Source: Pleodorina starrii (lineage: Eukaryota > Chlorophyta > Chlorophyceae > Chlamydomonadales > Volvocaceae). From it: a stretch of 64,000 nt of DNA. The stretch lies in contig BRXU01000001.1 in the NCBI GenBank assembly GCA_030267565.1, positions 6,510,001-6,574,000 on the forward strand, in the 5' to 3' direction. The first letter of the stretch is position 1. Each line of letters opens with the position of its first letter. Below are positions 46,201 through 56,582 of this stretch, one piece after another. The position numbers and the translations under genes are program-made. The notes under the pieces are model-generated. The model did no database searches. It saw only the letters and a list, made by a program, of their open reading frames with translations, and was not told the DNA's origin.

Positions 46201-49200
46201 CCATGGGTCGAGGCTGGGCCCATGGGTCGAGGCTGGGCCCATGGGCCGAGGCTGGGCCCATGGGTCGAGGCTGGGCCCATGGGTCGAGGCTGGGCCCATG
46301 GGTCGAGGCTGGGCCCATGGGTCGAGGCTGGGCCCGTGGGTCGAGGCTGGGCCCATGGGCCGAGGCTGGGCCCATGGGCCGCGGCTGGGCCCATGGGCCG
46401 AGGCTGGGCCCATGGGCCGAGGCTGGGCCCATGGGTCGAGGCTGGGCTCATGGGTCGAGGCTGGGCCCATGGGTCGAGGCCGGGCCTATGGGCCGAGGCT
46501 GGGCCTATGGGCCGAGGCTGGGCTTCTGGGCCGAGGCTGGGCCCATGGGTCGAGGCTGGGCCCATGGGTCGAGGCTGGGCCCATGGGTCGAGGCTGGGCC
46601 CGTGGGTCGAGGCTGGGCCCATGGGTCGAGGCTGGGCCCATGGGTCGAGGCTGGGCCCATGGGTCGAGGCTGGGCCCATGGGTCGAGGCTGGGCCCATGG
46701 GTCGAGGCTGGGCCTATGGGTCGAGGCTGGGCCCATGGGTCGAGGCTGGGCCCATGGGTCGAGGCTGGGCCCATGGGTCGAGGCTGGGCCCATGGGTCGA
46801 GGCTGGGCCCATGGGTCGAGGCTGGGCCCATGGGTCGAGGCTGGGCCCATGGGTCGGGGCTGGGCCCATGGGTCGAGGCTGGGCCCATGGGTCGAGGCTG
46901 GGCCCATGGGTCGAGGCTGGGCCCATGGGTCGAGGCTGGGCCCATGGGTCGAGGCTGGGCCCATGGGTCGAGGCTGGGCCCATGGTCGAGGCTGGGCCCA
47001 TGGGTCGAGGCTGGGCCCATGGGTCGAGGCTGGGCCCGTGGGTCGAGGCTGGACCCGTGGGTCGAGGCTGGGCCCATGGGTCGAGGCTGGGCCCATGGGT
47101 CGAGGCTGGGCCCATGAGTCGAGGCTGGGCCCATGGGTCGAGGCTGGGCCCATGGGTCGAGGCTGGGCCCATGGGTCGAGGCTGGGCCCATGGGTCGAGG
47201 CTGGGCTTCTGGGTCGAGGCTGGGCCCATGGGTCGAGGCTGGGCCCATGGGTCGAGGCTGGGCCCATGGGTCGAGGCTGGGCCCATGGGTCGAGGCTGGG
47301 CCCATGGGCCGAGGCTGGGCCCATGGGTCGAGGCTGGGCCCATGGGTCGAGGCTGGGCCCATGGGTCGAGGCTGGGCCCATGGGTCGAGGCTGGGCCCAT
47401 GGGTCGAGGCTGGGCCCATGGGTCGAGGCTGGGCCCATGGGCCGAGGCTGGGCCCATGGGCCGAGGCTGGGCCCATGGGTCGAGGCTGGGCCCATGGGTC
47501 GAGGCTGGGCCCATGGGTCGAGGCCGGGCCTATGGGTCGAGGCTGGGCCTATGGGCCGAGGCTGGGCTTCTGGGCCGAGGCTGGGCCCATGGGTCGAGGC
47601 TGGGCCCATGGGTCGAGGCTGGGCCCATGGGTCGAGGCTAGGCCCATGGGTCGGGGCTGGGCCCATGGGTCGAGGCTGGGCCCATGGGTCGAGGCTGGGC
47701 CCATGGGTCGAGGCTGGGCCCATGGGTCGAGGCTGGGCCCATGGGTCGAGGCTGGGCCTATGGGTCGAGGCTGGGCCTATGGGTCGAGGCTGGGCCCATG
47801 GGTCGGGGCTGGGCCCATGGGTCGAGGCTGGGCCCATGGGTCGAGGCTGGGCCCATGGGTCGAGGCTGGGCCCATGGGTCGAGGCTGGGCCCATGGGTCG
47901 AGGCTGGGCCCATGGGTCGAGGCTGGGCCCATGGGTCGGGGCTGGGCCCATGGGTCGAGGCTGGGCCCATGGGTCGAGGCTGGGCCCATGGGTCACGGTA
48001 ACACTACCTCACGGTGCCCCACTGCCCCTTTCCCCCCCACAAGCTGGCTGTGGCTTGCTCACCTGCCCACATGCCCACACACACAACCAGACGCAAAATC
48101 CCCCCACCCCCACCCCACCCCCACCCCACCCCCACCCCACCACTCCTACCTGCGCGACCGCCGCATCCGACAGCTTGGCCGTGGCACTGACCAGCTGAGC
48201 CTGTAGCCGTACCCTGCCGTGCAGTACGGGAGCCGGGAACGGGAAAACAGCGACCCACGGGTCAGTGAGGCGCGCACGTGCTGCTGCGTGATGCGACGTG
48301 CTGCGTGCGCTTCACGATGACTGGCAACGTGGCCAAGAGGCAGGAGGAGGCGCGTGCGGTTGCCGCCGGTACAGCAGGACATGACATGACATAGCAGGAC
48401 AGGACAGGGCATCGGTCGGCGGGGCGAGCTGTGGACCGGACAGTCGGTCCGCTGCCCCCGCGCGCCCTCCCAACCGTCCTCCTCCTCCACCTCCTCCCCT
48501 CACCCCTCCCCCCCCCTCACCTCTCCTCCACCTCGGCCACATACTTGGTGACCGCCGCCTGGTGGGCCTGCCGCTCCAGCTCCAACGAAGCGCTCAGCTC
48601 TGCAACCTGCGGGGGCGGGGGGTGGGGGGTTGGGAAGGGGGAGGGGGAGGGAAGAAAATAACAACAACAATATCAGTAAGAACAATAAGAACGTAGCCGC
48701 GCGCGCCCGCCCCTGCGCTGTGTCCCGGCCCGGTCTCCTTCGGTCCGCCCGGAACCGCGTTCGCCCTCTCAACTCCTACGCGACCCCCGCTTCGGGTCTT
48801 CTAAAACCCTAAAACCCAACCATAAAACCCACTCAATCCCGCTCCGGCACCTACCTGGCCCTTGAGCACCTGCCTCGCCGCGCGCTCCTCCGCGTGTGCA
48901 TTTGTGAGCCAGGCCACCGCCTGCTCCGTGTTGACCGAGTCTTGCTTGGCCTGCAGGACGTGAGGTGGCGGGGGGAGGGGGGGGACGTAGAGGAGGTGAG
49001 AAGGTGCGGGTGCGGATGGGGGTGAGGGTGAGGGAGCGGAGTACCGGAGATATGAGGACGGCCGAGGGTCACGGATACGGGGCGCGGCAGCGGCGGACGG
49101 ACCCACGACTGACCCACGGGTCGGTGACTCCCCCACCCCTCCCCTCCCCTTCCAACCCCCGCCCTCTCCCCTGCTGCTCCCCCTCCCCTCCCCTCCCAAC

Positions 49201-50836
49201 ACACATACACACATACACACACACACTCACCTCCGCCAGCTGCTCCTTGGCAAACAGCAGTTCCGCCATCGCCACCTGCTGAGACTGGAACAGCTTCAGG
49301 AAGTCGGAGCGGAAGGAAACCTGCGGGCGGGGGAGGCGGGGTGGGGTTGGGTGTGTGGGGGTATGGTTACGAGGGTGTGGATAGGGGTGAGGGTGGAGGG
49401 TGTGGATAGGAGGGTGTGGGTGTGTGGGTATGGGCGTGTGTGTTAAGGGGGGCGGGTGGGTGGGTGTGGCTGTGAGTTAAGTGTGGGTCTCCCGACCCTT
49501 CCTCCCACCTCTCCCCCCTCTCACTGCAATACGCCATCACCTACCGTTCGTTCACTTCGGGCTCCTCGGCCTTCCCTCCCTCCCTCCCTAACCCTCCCTC
49601 CTTAACCCTCCTGTGGATTGGACACCTCCAAACCCCCTCTAACCCCCCCTTCTGTCCCCCAAACCACCTGCAGCGCGCTCTCCGCGATGGTCAAAAATCC
49701 CTTCCACACATTGGACAAGATCTCGGCTCGGAACTCGTTGTGGGCCAGCAGGTCCTGACAGGGGGGCCGGGAGGGGAGGGGGAGAGGGCGGGAGGGGAGG
49801 GGAGGGGGAAGGGGGGAAGGGGGGAAGGGGGAAGGAGGTTGAGGAGGAGGAGTCCGAACAGGCACGCTGCCAGCTGCGGGCCTACCGTACCTTCGGCCGC
49901 CTGTGGGCACCCTCACCCGCCCCCCCGTCCTCCCCCTCACTCCCTCCTGTGTACTCGGTTTTCGGTACATACGGCCCAGTTCGCCCGGCCACGGCACCAC
50001 GGCCACGGCTACGGCTACGACGGGCCATTGCTTCATTTCGCTTCTTCGGCCGCTCTCCCCCTCATTGTGGTTCCTCTTCCTTACCCTCTTTACTACCGGT
50101 ACCTAGGGATCTGCATCCTTAAGCCCCCCTTTGGACTCTCTGGACTCTCCCCCTCCCCCGGGTCCGTTCGCTACGGTAACGCCGTCTCCTTCTCCGCTGC
50201 GGTATTTTCTTGCCCCTGACCCCCTCCCCCTTATCCATCTCCCCACCTGCATCACGTCGAAGAACCCGACCGTGTAGACGTACATGCAGCGATAGAGGCG
50301 GTCTATGGCCTCATTGGACAGACCCGCGCCCAGGAGCTCCACGCGGGTGAGGCCGTAGGTGGCGAGGCCCTACGAGGAGGAAGGAAAAAGATAATGACGG
50401 GAGCCGGGATCGATCGGGGAAGTACGTATGTCGCGGGTGAGAAAGTTGAGCAAAGGAGGAGACTGACTGGGTGCAAGCAGGCGGATTGGGTTTATCGAGA
50501 GCGAAGCTGAGGGGGATGGTAAGGGGGTGAGGTAAGGGCATGGGGGAGGGTGGAGATGGGAGGTGGGAGGGGAGGGGAGGGGAGGAGCAGGCGCGCCTCA
50601 ACAACACAACACAGCGCTGCAAAAAAAGGCCCTTGTCTAGGCTACGGCGCCAACCCCGCAATCGGCCCGCTAATTTCCGTACACGTGCCGTACCTTGAGC
50701 GCGCTGGGATCCACCTTGAGAGGATCTGCGGCGGCGGCGGGCAGCGACGGGCCGAGCAGGGGCAGGAAGCCGGTCAGCAGCGGCACATCCCTCAGTGAAC
50801 CGCCTGCTTGCATGATTGATGACCATTTTGTGTATA

Positions 50837-50873
<37 letters not shown>

Positions 50874-53043
50874 TTGGTGCTCGGCGGGTGGGTGGGTGGG
50901 TGCATTTGGTGCGAGTTTGGTGCAGGTCTGCCTGCCGCAACAGCCAACCCCGCCCAAACCGCGAACCCCTCTCAGAGCCACTGCACAGCCTAGCGGCCTA
51001 CCCGCCCATCCACTCCTGCGCCGGCCCCCCCGCCTTCCCACGCCCCGGCCCCCCAACCCAAACCCCTCGCCCCACCCTTCCAACCCCATTCCCTCCCCCT
51101 CACGCCAACCCTCCTCCAAACTCACCTCCCAGTCCGTGCGCCGCTCCCAGCCCCCCCGGCCCCCCTCCTCCCCCGTGTGAGTGGCCGTGTCCGCTCCCCC
51201 CGGTGGCGTCCAGCACTTGGTTCACCCAGAGCTCCAACAGAATGCGTCCGTACTCGCGTTTGTTGTCGCGGATAAGGGCCTTCGGAGGGAGAAGGGAAGG
51301 AAGGGACAAGGGAGGGCGGCAAGGGAGGGCGGCAAGGCGGGGCAGAAGGCAGGTTTCGGGGCGTGCGACATCGGGGCAGGTACCGTATTTGAGCGCGCTG
51401 CGTCATGCCGTGAGACCCCCTGCCGCCACTCCCCCGCAACACCCCCATTACACGCTGCCCTCCTCTTCCTCCTCGTCCTCCTGCCGCCCCTCCCAGACGT
51501 CGCAGACCCAAAAGGTGTGGGACCGCAGCCGCTGGGCTGTGGTCAACGCCCGTACACTTGTGGTCAAACGCTCATACACCCGGGGAGACAGACACGCAAC
51601 GGCACCAGGCACCCTGCCGCTCTCAACGGCACCAGGCACCCTGCCGCTCTCAACGGCCCCGAGACAGCCCGAGACAACCCAAGAAAACACAGCCCCAGCT
51701 TCGTCCGGGTCCGGGTCCGATCAGCTCCTTCCCCGCACCTCCGCTCCACCCCAGCCCAGCCCAGTCCAGCCCCACCACCCGTTGCGTTCCTGGCACACGT
51801 ACCATCTCCCGCTCCTTCTGATCCAGCGCCAGAGACGCCTGCGGGAGCGACCCATGGGTCAGTGCTCAGTGGGGAGACGCACCGGGAGCGACCCTTGGGT
51901 CAGTGGGGACCCAGCACAGCCACAGGGGCTCGTCGTCAGGGAGTGCACAGAGGGGGTACAGGACAACAGCTCGAGGCACGCCGCGAAGGTTTAGGGACGT
52001 GGGTGCGCTGTGGAAGGCTGGAGCCCGCAGCCCCCCTCCTCCCCCTCCTCCCCCTCCTCCTCCCCCTCCTCCTCCCCCTCCTCCTCCCCCTTCCACTCCC
52101 CCTCCTCCTCCTCCCTCAGCCCTCCTCCTTCTCCACATCACCTGCAGGCGCCATCCCCACCACCTAGGCAGCAAGTGCATTCACCGCCTCCCCGCTTCCG
52201 CCCACGTACAGGCCGCCGCCCCCTCCAGCCCCGCCTCCTCTTCCTCCTCCTCCTCCCGCTGCGGCTGTGATTCGTATTTCCACCACCACCACCCCCTCCC
52301 CCTTCCGTCGCTCCCGCTCCTCCTCCACCTCCTCCTCCCCCTTCCCCCTCCTCCCCCCCCTTCCTTCCCCCTCCCCACCTGCAGCACCGTGCGGTGATCG
52401 CTCTCCATCGCCGACCTCGTCAGCAGAGCTGCCTTGCGGGCCCGGCGGGCGGGGCTCACCCCCGGACTCACATCGTCCACCAACACCGAATCAAACGTCT
52501 CCGCGGCGGCATCTGCGCGAGGGGCCGAGGGGTGGCGGACGAGCCGGGCGGGCGGGGGAGCAGCGACCCCGGGGTTGGGGCGCAAACCCGGGAGCAGAGT
52601 TTGGAGCGGCCGGGGATGCGATGCGGGGTGGGTGGGGAAGCTGCGCCCGCCCGCCGCAACATGTGCGCAACAGCGGCTCAGGGTGCGGCGGCGAAGTGCC
52701 CCGCCGTGGGTCGTACAAGGGGCCGCGGAGGACGCCGCCGTGGGCCGGTACCGTAGTGCTGAGCGCAGAGCACCGCGCCCCCCCCCCCGCATACACACAC
52801 ACACACCGGCCACCGGCCACCGGCCACCGTGAGAGGTCGGCGAGGGTGCGGGCGAGGGCGCGGGCGAGGGCGCATCACGTCGGCCCTTCGCCGACCCCGG
52901 CCCATCTCCCCCTGGCCGGCCGGTCGACTTGCCTTCTTCTGCTGCTGCTACTACGGCCCCCCCCCGCCCCGCCCAGCGGCCCTGGGCGGCGGCTCCACCG
53001 ACCCCGGCACCCGGCTGCCGCTGCACTGCCGCCGGGAACACCG

Positions 53044-53075
<32 letters not shown>

Positions 53076-54145
53076 GCAGCGCCGCCGGTGTTGCCCGCTC
53101 CGTTCGCCCGGGTCGGGGGAAGCTGGCGGGTGCGAGCTCAGCCCCGCGACTGCGCCGCTGCCACCACCCCCCCCGCGCCCTTCCTGACGCCGGGCGCTGC
53201 AGCGGCCGCTGCCACTGCCACTCTTCCACACTGCCACTGCCGCTGTAGCTGTCGCGTCACGGCCGGCCGCTGCTGTCGCCGCCGCAGCGGCCGCCACCGA
53301 GCTGCCGCTCCGGCCGGGCAGCCACCCGCCAGGAGCTCCTCCCCGCCCCCTCAAGCCGCGCAGCGGCGGCACACGTCCCGAGCGCCAGCAGGGGCCCCGG
53401 CCCCGCCCCGCCCCTAAATAGGCCTCCGGCCCTGTTTCCCCCCACCCCCCCTAGTCGTTGCCGTCAGCAGAGCGCTGAACCCAGGCCATTGCGGCAATCC
53501 CCAGGGATTCAGGAGTTTCGTTGCCCAAGCTGCCGAGTCACAGTCCACACGTGAGGAGGCGGGAATTTGTGGTACCTCGGATGGGAAGGATGCAGGCCGG
53601 GCCGGGTTGGGTTGAGTTGGGGAATGCCAGCACACCTTTGGTCCGGTTGAGCGGCGGCAGGTGGGCCGACGGGGAGCGGCCGTCGGGCAGCGCCGGTGCG
53701 GCGTCCCCGCCGTCGCTGGGGGACGTGCGACCGTTGCCGAATGGCTGGGTGTGTGCGAAAAGGGGGGGGCAGGCGGTGAGAAGGGCCGAGGGGAGGGTGG
53801 CATGGCCGACCAGGCGTGTCAACCAGGTCGTCCAGACGCGTTTGTGAATGTAAGTGAATGTAAATGTTCCATTGTTGATGTGTGTAACCTCCCGGGCTGC
53901 ATTGCGCGTGGAAATGAGTCGTTCGCGCTGGAGCCGAAGGCGTGCAAGCAACACAATTTAGGATGCTGAAGAGCACACCATACAGTCATAATGCATATAT
54001 AATATTCGCAACAATTCTCCGTTTCTATGAACCAAAGAGGTGAGGCCATGCAAACTCCGCATTCCATGGGTCGCACCAGCGGCTCCAGCCGAGCACTGCC
54101 TTTTCGCCGGGGCCCCAGGTTGGTCATCACTTGCTGCTGCGACAT
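28268..54145 (-). CDS. Giant coiled-coil protein, about 2,073 residues, 43 exons
   Basis: Forty-three exons join in phase into one frame, from MSQQQVMTNLGPRRKG to FNSGGVKPGA and TGA. Boundaries (high-low): 54145-54056, 53744-53636, 52512-52379, 51838-51803, 51279-51126, 50803-50694, 50369-50247, 49754-49668, 49320-49231, 48950-48855, 48606-48521, 48213-48150, 45243-45118, 44852-44280, 44069-43983, 43417-43290, 43084-43003, 42713-42549, 41474-41382, 40994-40848, 40166-40057, 39813-39672, 39263-39084, 38832-38699, 38359-38293, 37872-37796, 37460-37343, 36942-36787, 36468-36397, 35998-35889, 35465-35333, 35060-34972, 33982-33889, 33682-33239, 33003-32845, 32398-32253, 31967-31808, 31266-30942, 30586-30438, 30283-30149, 29786-29555, 29017-28862, 28521-28268. 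Residues about 110-345 are helical; 436-600 are Ala/Ser low complexity; 627-1354 are long heptad-like coiled coil (for example LEARISAAAEERQKLLKQVE); 1355-1860 are globular, with ILYDFFTVRYG and ITPDDLTMFLRQL; the tail is Gly/Ser-rich. No family is recognised. A cytoskeletal, basal-body or ciliary scaffold is a guess. The exon 23 donor is the one ambiguous boundary. Confidence 0.85.
29798..29882 (+). repeat. 11-bp tandem repeat in intron 40 of the giant gene
   Basis: About seven to eight copies of GGCAGTGGGAG lie just upstream, in gene sense, of the acceptor of exon 41. Confidence 0.85.
32040..32210 (+). repeat. Degenerate GAGATTAGTT-type repeat
   Basis: Variants of TTGAGATTAGTTGAGACTGG followed by GATGAGATGA units fill most of the intron between exons 36 and 37 of the giant gene. 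Confidence 0.75.
34023..34890 (+). repeat. 15-bp minisatellite filling an intron
   Basis: Units close to GTACATGGGGGTGCA repeat for about 870 bases. They occupy nearly the whole intron 33983-34971 of the giant gene. Because 15 is a multiple of 3, open frames persist on both strands with the pentapeptide YMGVQ, for example at 34161-35141. These are not genes. Confidence 0.92.
35228..35300 (-). repeat. Interstitial telomere-like repeat
   Basis: The tract contains tandem CCCTAAAA units, with CCCTAAA variants just before them, in the intron between exons 31 and 32 of the giant gene. On the minus strand the unit is TTTTAGGG, the Chlamydomonas telomere repeat. Shorter copies lie near 48803 and 57377. 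Confidence 0.7.
37877..38223 (+). repeat. 10-bp G-rich tandem repeat
   Basis: About 30 copies of GGGGTGGGGA and variants fill most of the intron between exons 25 and 26 of the giant gene. In gene sense the tract is a long CCCCACCCCT polypyrimidine run, so the G-runs are on the template strand. Confidence 0.92.
40191..40255 (+). repeat. Dispersed repeat family A copy
   Basis: An AAAAAGAAAATACCGCAGCG stretch is followed by GGAGAAGGAGACGGCGTTAG and a GAACGGACCCAGAACCCAG tail. The same 60-base element recurs in other introns (see the other family A entries). Confidence 0.75.
40340..40371 (+). repeat. Dispersed repeat family B copy
   Basis: TATCCGCGTATAGGTCGGAG followed by CCCGTAAACG. Related copies lie at 36490-36506, 36516-36535 and 60778-60811. 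Confidence 0.6.
41521..41585 (+). repeat. Dispersed repeat family A copy
   Basis: TAAAAAGTGATACCGCAGCG, then GAGACGGAGACGGCGTTAGC and the same GAACGGACCCAGAACCCAG tail as at 40191. The two copies differ at only a few positions. Confidence 0.75.
43157..43195 (+). repeat. Dispersed repeat family A partial copy
   Basis: GTAAAAAGAAGATACCGCAG followed by CGGAGACGGAGA, then divergence into a G/A tract. Confidence 0.65.
43563..43700 (+). repeat. 15-17 bp tandem repeat
   Basis: About eight copies of GGCACATGAACCGT lie in the intron between exons 15 and 16 of the giant gene. Confidence 0.85.
45487..47994 (+). repeat. 19-bp minisatellite, about 130 copies
   Basis: The unit is TCGAGGCTGGGCCCATGGG, with variants that change CATGGG to CATGGGC, TATGGG, CGTGGG or TTCTGGG, and occasional 18-bp units lacking one G. 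The array fills most of the 2.9 kb intron 45244-48149 between exons 12 and 13 of the giant gene. It is open for more than 800 codons on each strand because three 19-bp units (57 bp) encode a 19-residue repeat free of stops. Confidence 0.97.
50163..50215 (-). repeat. Dispersed repeat family A copy, reverse orientation
   Basis: The reverse complement reads AAGAAAATACCGCAGCGGAG followed by AAGGAGACGGCGTTA and a GAACGGACC tail, matching the copy at 40191. Confidence 0.7.
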
Positions 54146-54496
54146 GGCTCCCGTCGCCTCAAGCAAGCTTTCAACTACTTTGGTTCCTTATAGTTCATCG
54201 TGTAGCAAAATGGGTAAGTGCCCTTGAAAATCGCATCATGCTTCAAACGCAGTTCCACTGCATATCGGGCAAACTCGGTGCAAACCGCTGCAGGCAAGAA
54301 GTCTACCGTACGTTGCTGGTCTCGGAGCGCGACAAGTTAACAGTTTGGGCTGTTGCATAATCCGTAACCCTTGCACGCACACGCACACACGGTGGTCATC
54401 ATTTATCACTGCTTAAGCAAGAAGCTGTAACATCCAGCGCCGGTACAGGCCATCAAGAGGCGGTCCGTCCCTTTTCTCTCGAAAGCCTTCGAAACC
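54146..54496. promoter_or_regulatory. Divergent promoter region, giant gene / phosphatase
   Basis: Only 351 bases separate the start codons of two genes transcribed in opposite directions, so the promoters must be close or shared. No specific element is identified. Confidence 0.5.
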
Positions 54497-55768
54497 ATGT
54501 CTTGCAAATCAGACGTCCGTTACAACTTCGGAAAGGCCTCAGGTTGGTTTCAGTACAATAAACGCTGGACAGCACCCCCGTCAACCCAGGTTCCTCGACC
54601 AAACCCCGGCCGTCCTCGCTCACACACAGAGTACGACGATTACATCTTTGGAGCGGCAAGGCCCGGGGCCGCCGGGCAGCGCTGCTTCAACCCTGACGAC
54701 AAGGTCACACCCGCCGAAGGTACTGCGCTATCTGCTTAAGCTGCAATTAAACCGCGACACGCCTCGCCCCGCCCCGAAACGCCGTCCCTCCCCAAGACCC
54801 CAACCTCTCTCCAGTCCCTCTCCCCTGCTCCTTACCTCTAAAAGCCCCTACATTCATAACCCCTGACCTTCTTGACCTCTCACATTCATGCCCTCTTACC
54901 TCTGTAATCCCTGCTTATGAGTTATGGCCCTCACCTTGATGATACCGCTCATCCCAACCCGCAGTGAACGAGTGGGTTAGCTTCATGTCGGGCCACGGCA
55001 TCCAGCGCGTCATCTCGCTGCTCAGTGACAGCGAGCTAGCCACCTACAGCCAGCCGCTGCCGCCTGCGCTGACGGAGCGCTTCCGGCGCGCGGTGGTGGT
55101 GGACGCCAAGGCGCCGGGGGCGGCGGAGCAACTGGTTTCGGAGCTCAAGCAGGCGGCGGAGGCGCAGGAGAAGGTACGGTAAGGTGCGCGTCAGCCTGGG
55201 GGCGCACCGCTGGGGACAGAGCGACGGACCCCTGGCCCAGACGGCAAATTAGCCTCCTGGCTGGCACACAATTACACTCGCCACCCCAAGCACGCCCCCC
55301 GCTTCGTTTTGCTCTCTAGAAGGTGGTTACGATCATTTCCTAGCCCTGCTGCTTTTCCATTACCACCCCTTCGCTTCGCCTTCTGCGACCCCCGCTTCGC
55401 TTCATTATCTACAACCCCCTCTTCGCTTTGCTGTCTGCGCTACCCGCTCTTCACCCCCTCTTTCCCCCTCCCCTCCCCTCCCCTCCCCTCCCCCGCCGTC
55501 TCCGTCCCTTCGCTGCGGTATCTTTTTAACCCCCGCACTGCACTGGTACACCGTCGCCTAGGTGGTGGTTCATTGTTGGGGTGGCGGCGGCCGCACGGGT
55601 GTGGCTCTGGCTGCCTGGCTGGTGCGCCATCACGGGCTGGACCCGGAGGCGGCGGCGGGCCACGTGGAGAGCTTCGCCAGGGCGCAGGGAGCGTCTCGGC
55701 GGGCGGATGTGGGCCAGCTGAGGGACTTCCTGGGCAGCGGCAGCGGCAGCGGCGGCACCAGCGCGTGA
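54497..55768 (+). CDS. Dual-specificity-type protein phosphatase
   Basis: Four phase-consistent exons (54497-54542, 54630-54719, 54965-55173, 55562-55768) give 183 residues. The N-terminal part contains RYNFGKASEYDDYIFGAARP, as in plant and cyanobacterial small phosphatase-like proteins. Next come VNEWVSFMSGHGIQRVISLL and a helical segment. The catalytic P-loop is VVVHCWGGGGRTG, with the nucleophile Cys120 and Arg126 in an intact C-x5-R-T signature. Enzymes of this class hydrolyse phosphoester bonds on proteins or other phosphorylated substrates through a cysteinyl-phosphate. The substrate here is unknown. The start at 54497 is the first ATG of the open exon and gives the family N-terminus. 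Glycine-richness of the P-loop (WGGGG) is unusual but keeps the spacing. Confidence 0.85.
55494..55532 (-). repeat. Dispersed repeat family A partial copy in a phosphatase intron
   Basis: The reverse complement contains AAAAAGATACCGCAGCGAAG followed by GGACGGAGACGGCG, just upstream of the last exon. Confidence 0.6.
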
Positions 55769-55837
55769 GCGACATCAACGGTAGCGCGTGATGGGGGGAG
55801 GGTGGTAGAGGCAGCGGCCAGGGGCAGGGAGTAGGAA

Positions 55838-55925
55838 AAGGAGAACCGCAGCGAAGGTCGAACCATTGCAGGGCCGGGGGTAAACACGAAGATACCGCAG
55901 CGAAGGGACGGAGACGGCGTCCGGG
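55838..55925 (+). repeat. Two adjacent family A repeat fragments
   Basis: GGAAAAGGAGAACCGCAGCG and, 40 bases on, ACACGAAGATACCGCAGCGA followed by AGGGACGGAGACGGCG. Confidence 0.6.
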
Positions 55926-56577
55926 GCCGGGGGAAGGAAGCGCTGGTTATTACCGTACTGCGTCAGTTCACTGTCGCTCCGCATGGATGGAGGAGAAGGG
56001 CGGAGCTGGGTGCGGTGTGGTGTGGTGATGGGGCTGCGGGGGTTGGAACTGGGTAAGGGGTCCGGCGTTGGGGCTGTAGTTTGCAGCGGCCGGCATCTAC
56101 ATGATGGTGTTGCCGAGGGAGCGAGGTGGCCTCCAGGCCACCATCGTCTTTCGCAGGCTCTGTGACGTCGTGTGCGTGCGTTTCTTCCCCCCTGAGCCCC
56201 TTTCCCCCGGTTGTGCTGTTGTGTAGGTTGTAGCCGCGCCCGCGCAACGGCAACGCAGAACAACTGCAGAAGCTGCTGGGAAGCAGGTGCAACCTCCCCT
56301 GGAGTCAGGAGCGGTTTGACCCGACGGTCTTGGTCGTTGTGTGTTAAGGGATGGATGCTGGGCGGTTACAGGGGAGCAAATTGCGGACGACGATGACAAG
56401 ATGAGGTTGGATGCGGAGGCGTTTTGTCAGCTTAGATGCTTCCCCTGAAAGGGGTGGAAGAGGTTGGGGGAGTGCGTGGGTGGGTACGTGATTGGGTGAC
56501 GCACGTATTGTACGCCAACCGACTCGAGTCGATGACATTGCGAACAGGCGGACGTTGGGAGCTGTTTTTATATTTGT

Positions 56578-56582
56578 TGTAA
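56578..56582 (+). other. TGTAA signal, probably for the phosphatase gene
   Basis: It is the only TGTAA found between the phosphatase stop and the next gene. It lies 810 bases past the stop and 111 before the next start codon. Confidence 0.35.

Noticed and set aside
45357..48198. Open frames of 841 (+) and 879 (-) codons over the minisatellite
   Set aside because: They are consequences of a stop-free 19-bp unit and lie inside an intron whose flanking exons join in phase.
52181..53041. Long minus frame beginning MFPAAVQRQP as the start of the giant gene
   Set aside because: Exons 1 and 2 at 54145-54056 and 53744-53636 splice in phase to 52512, so most of this frame is intron.
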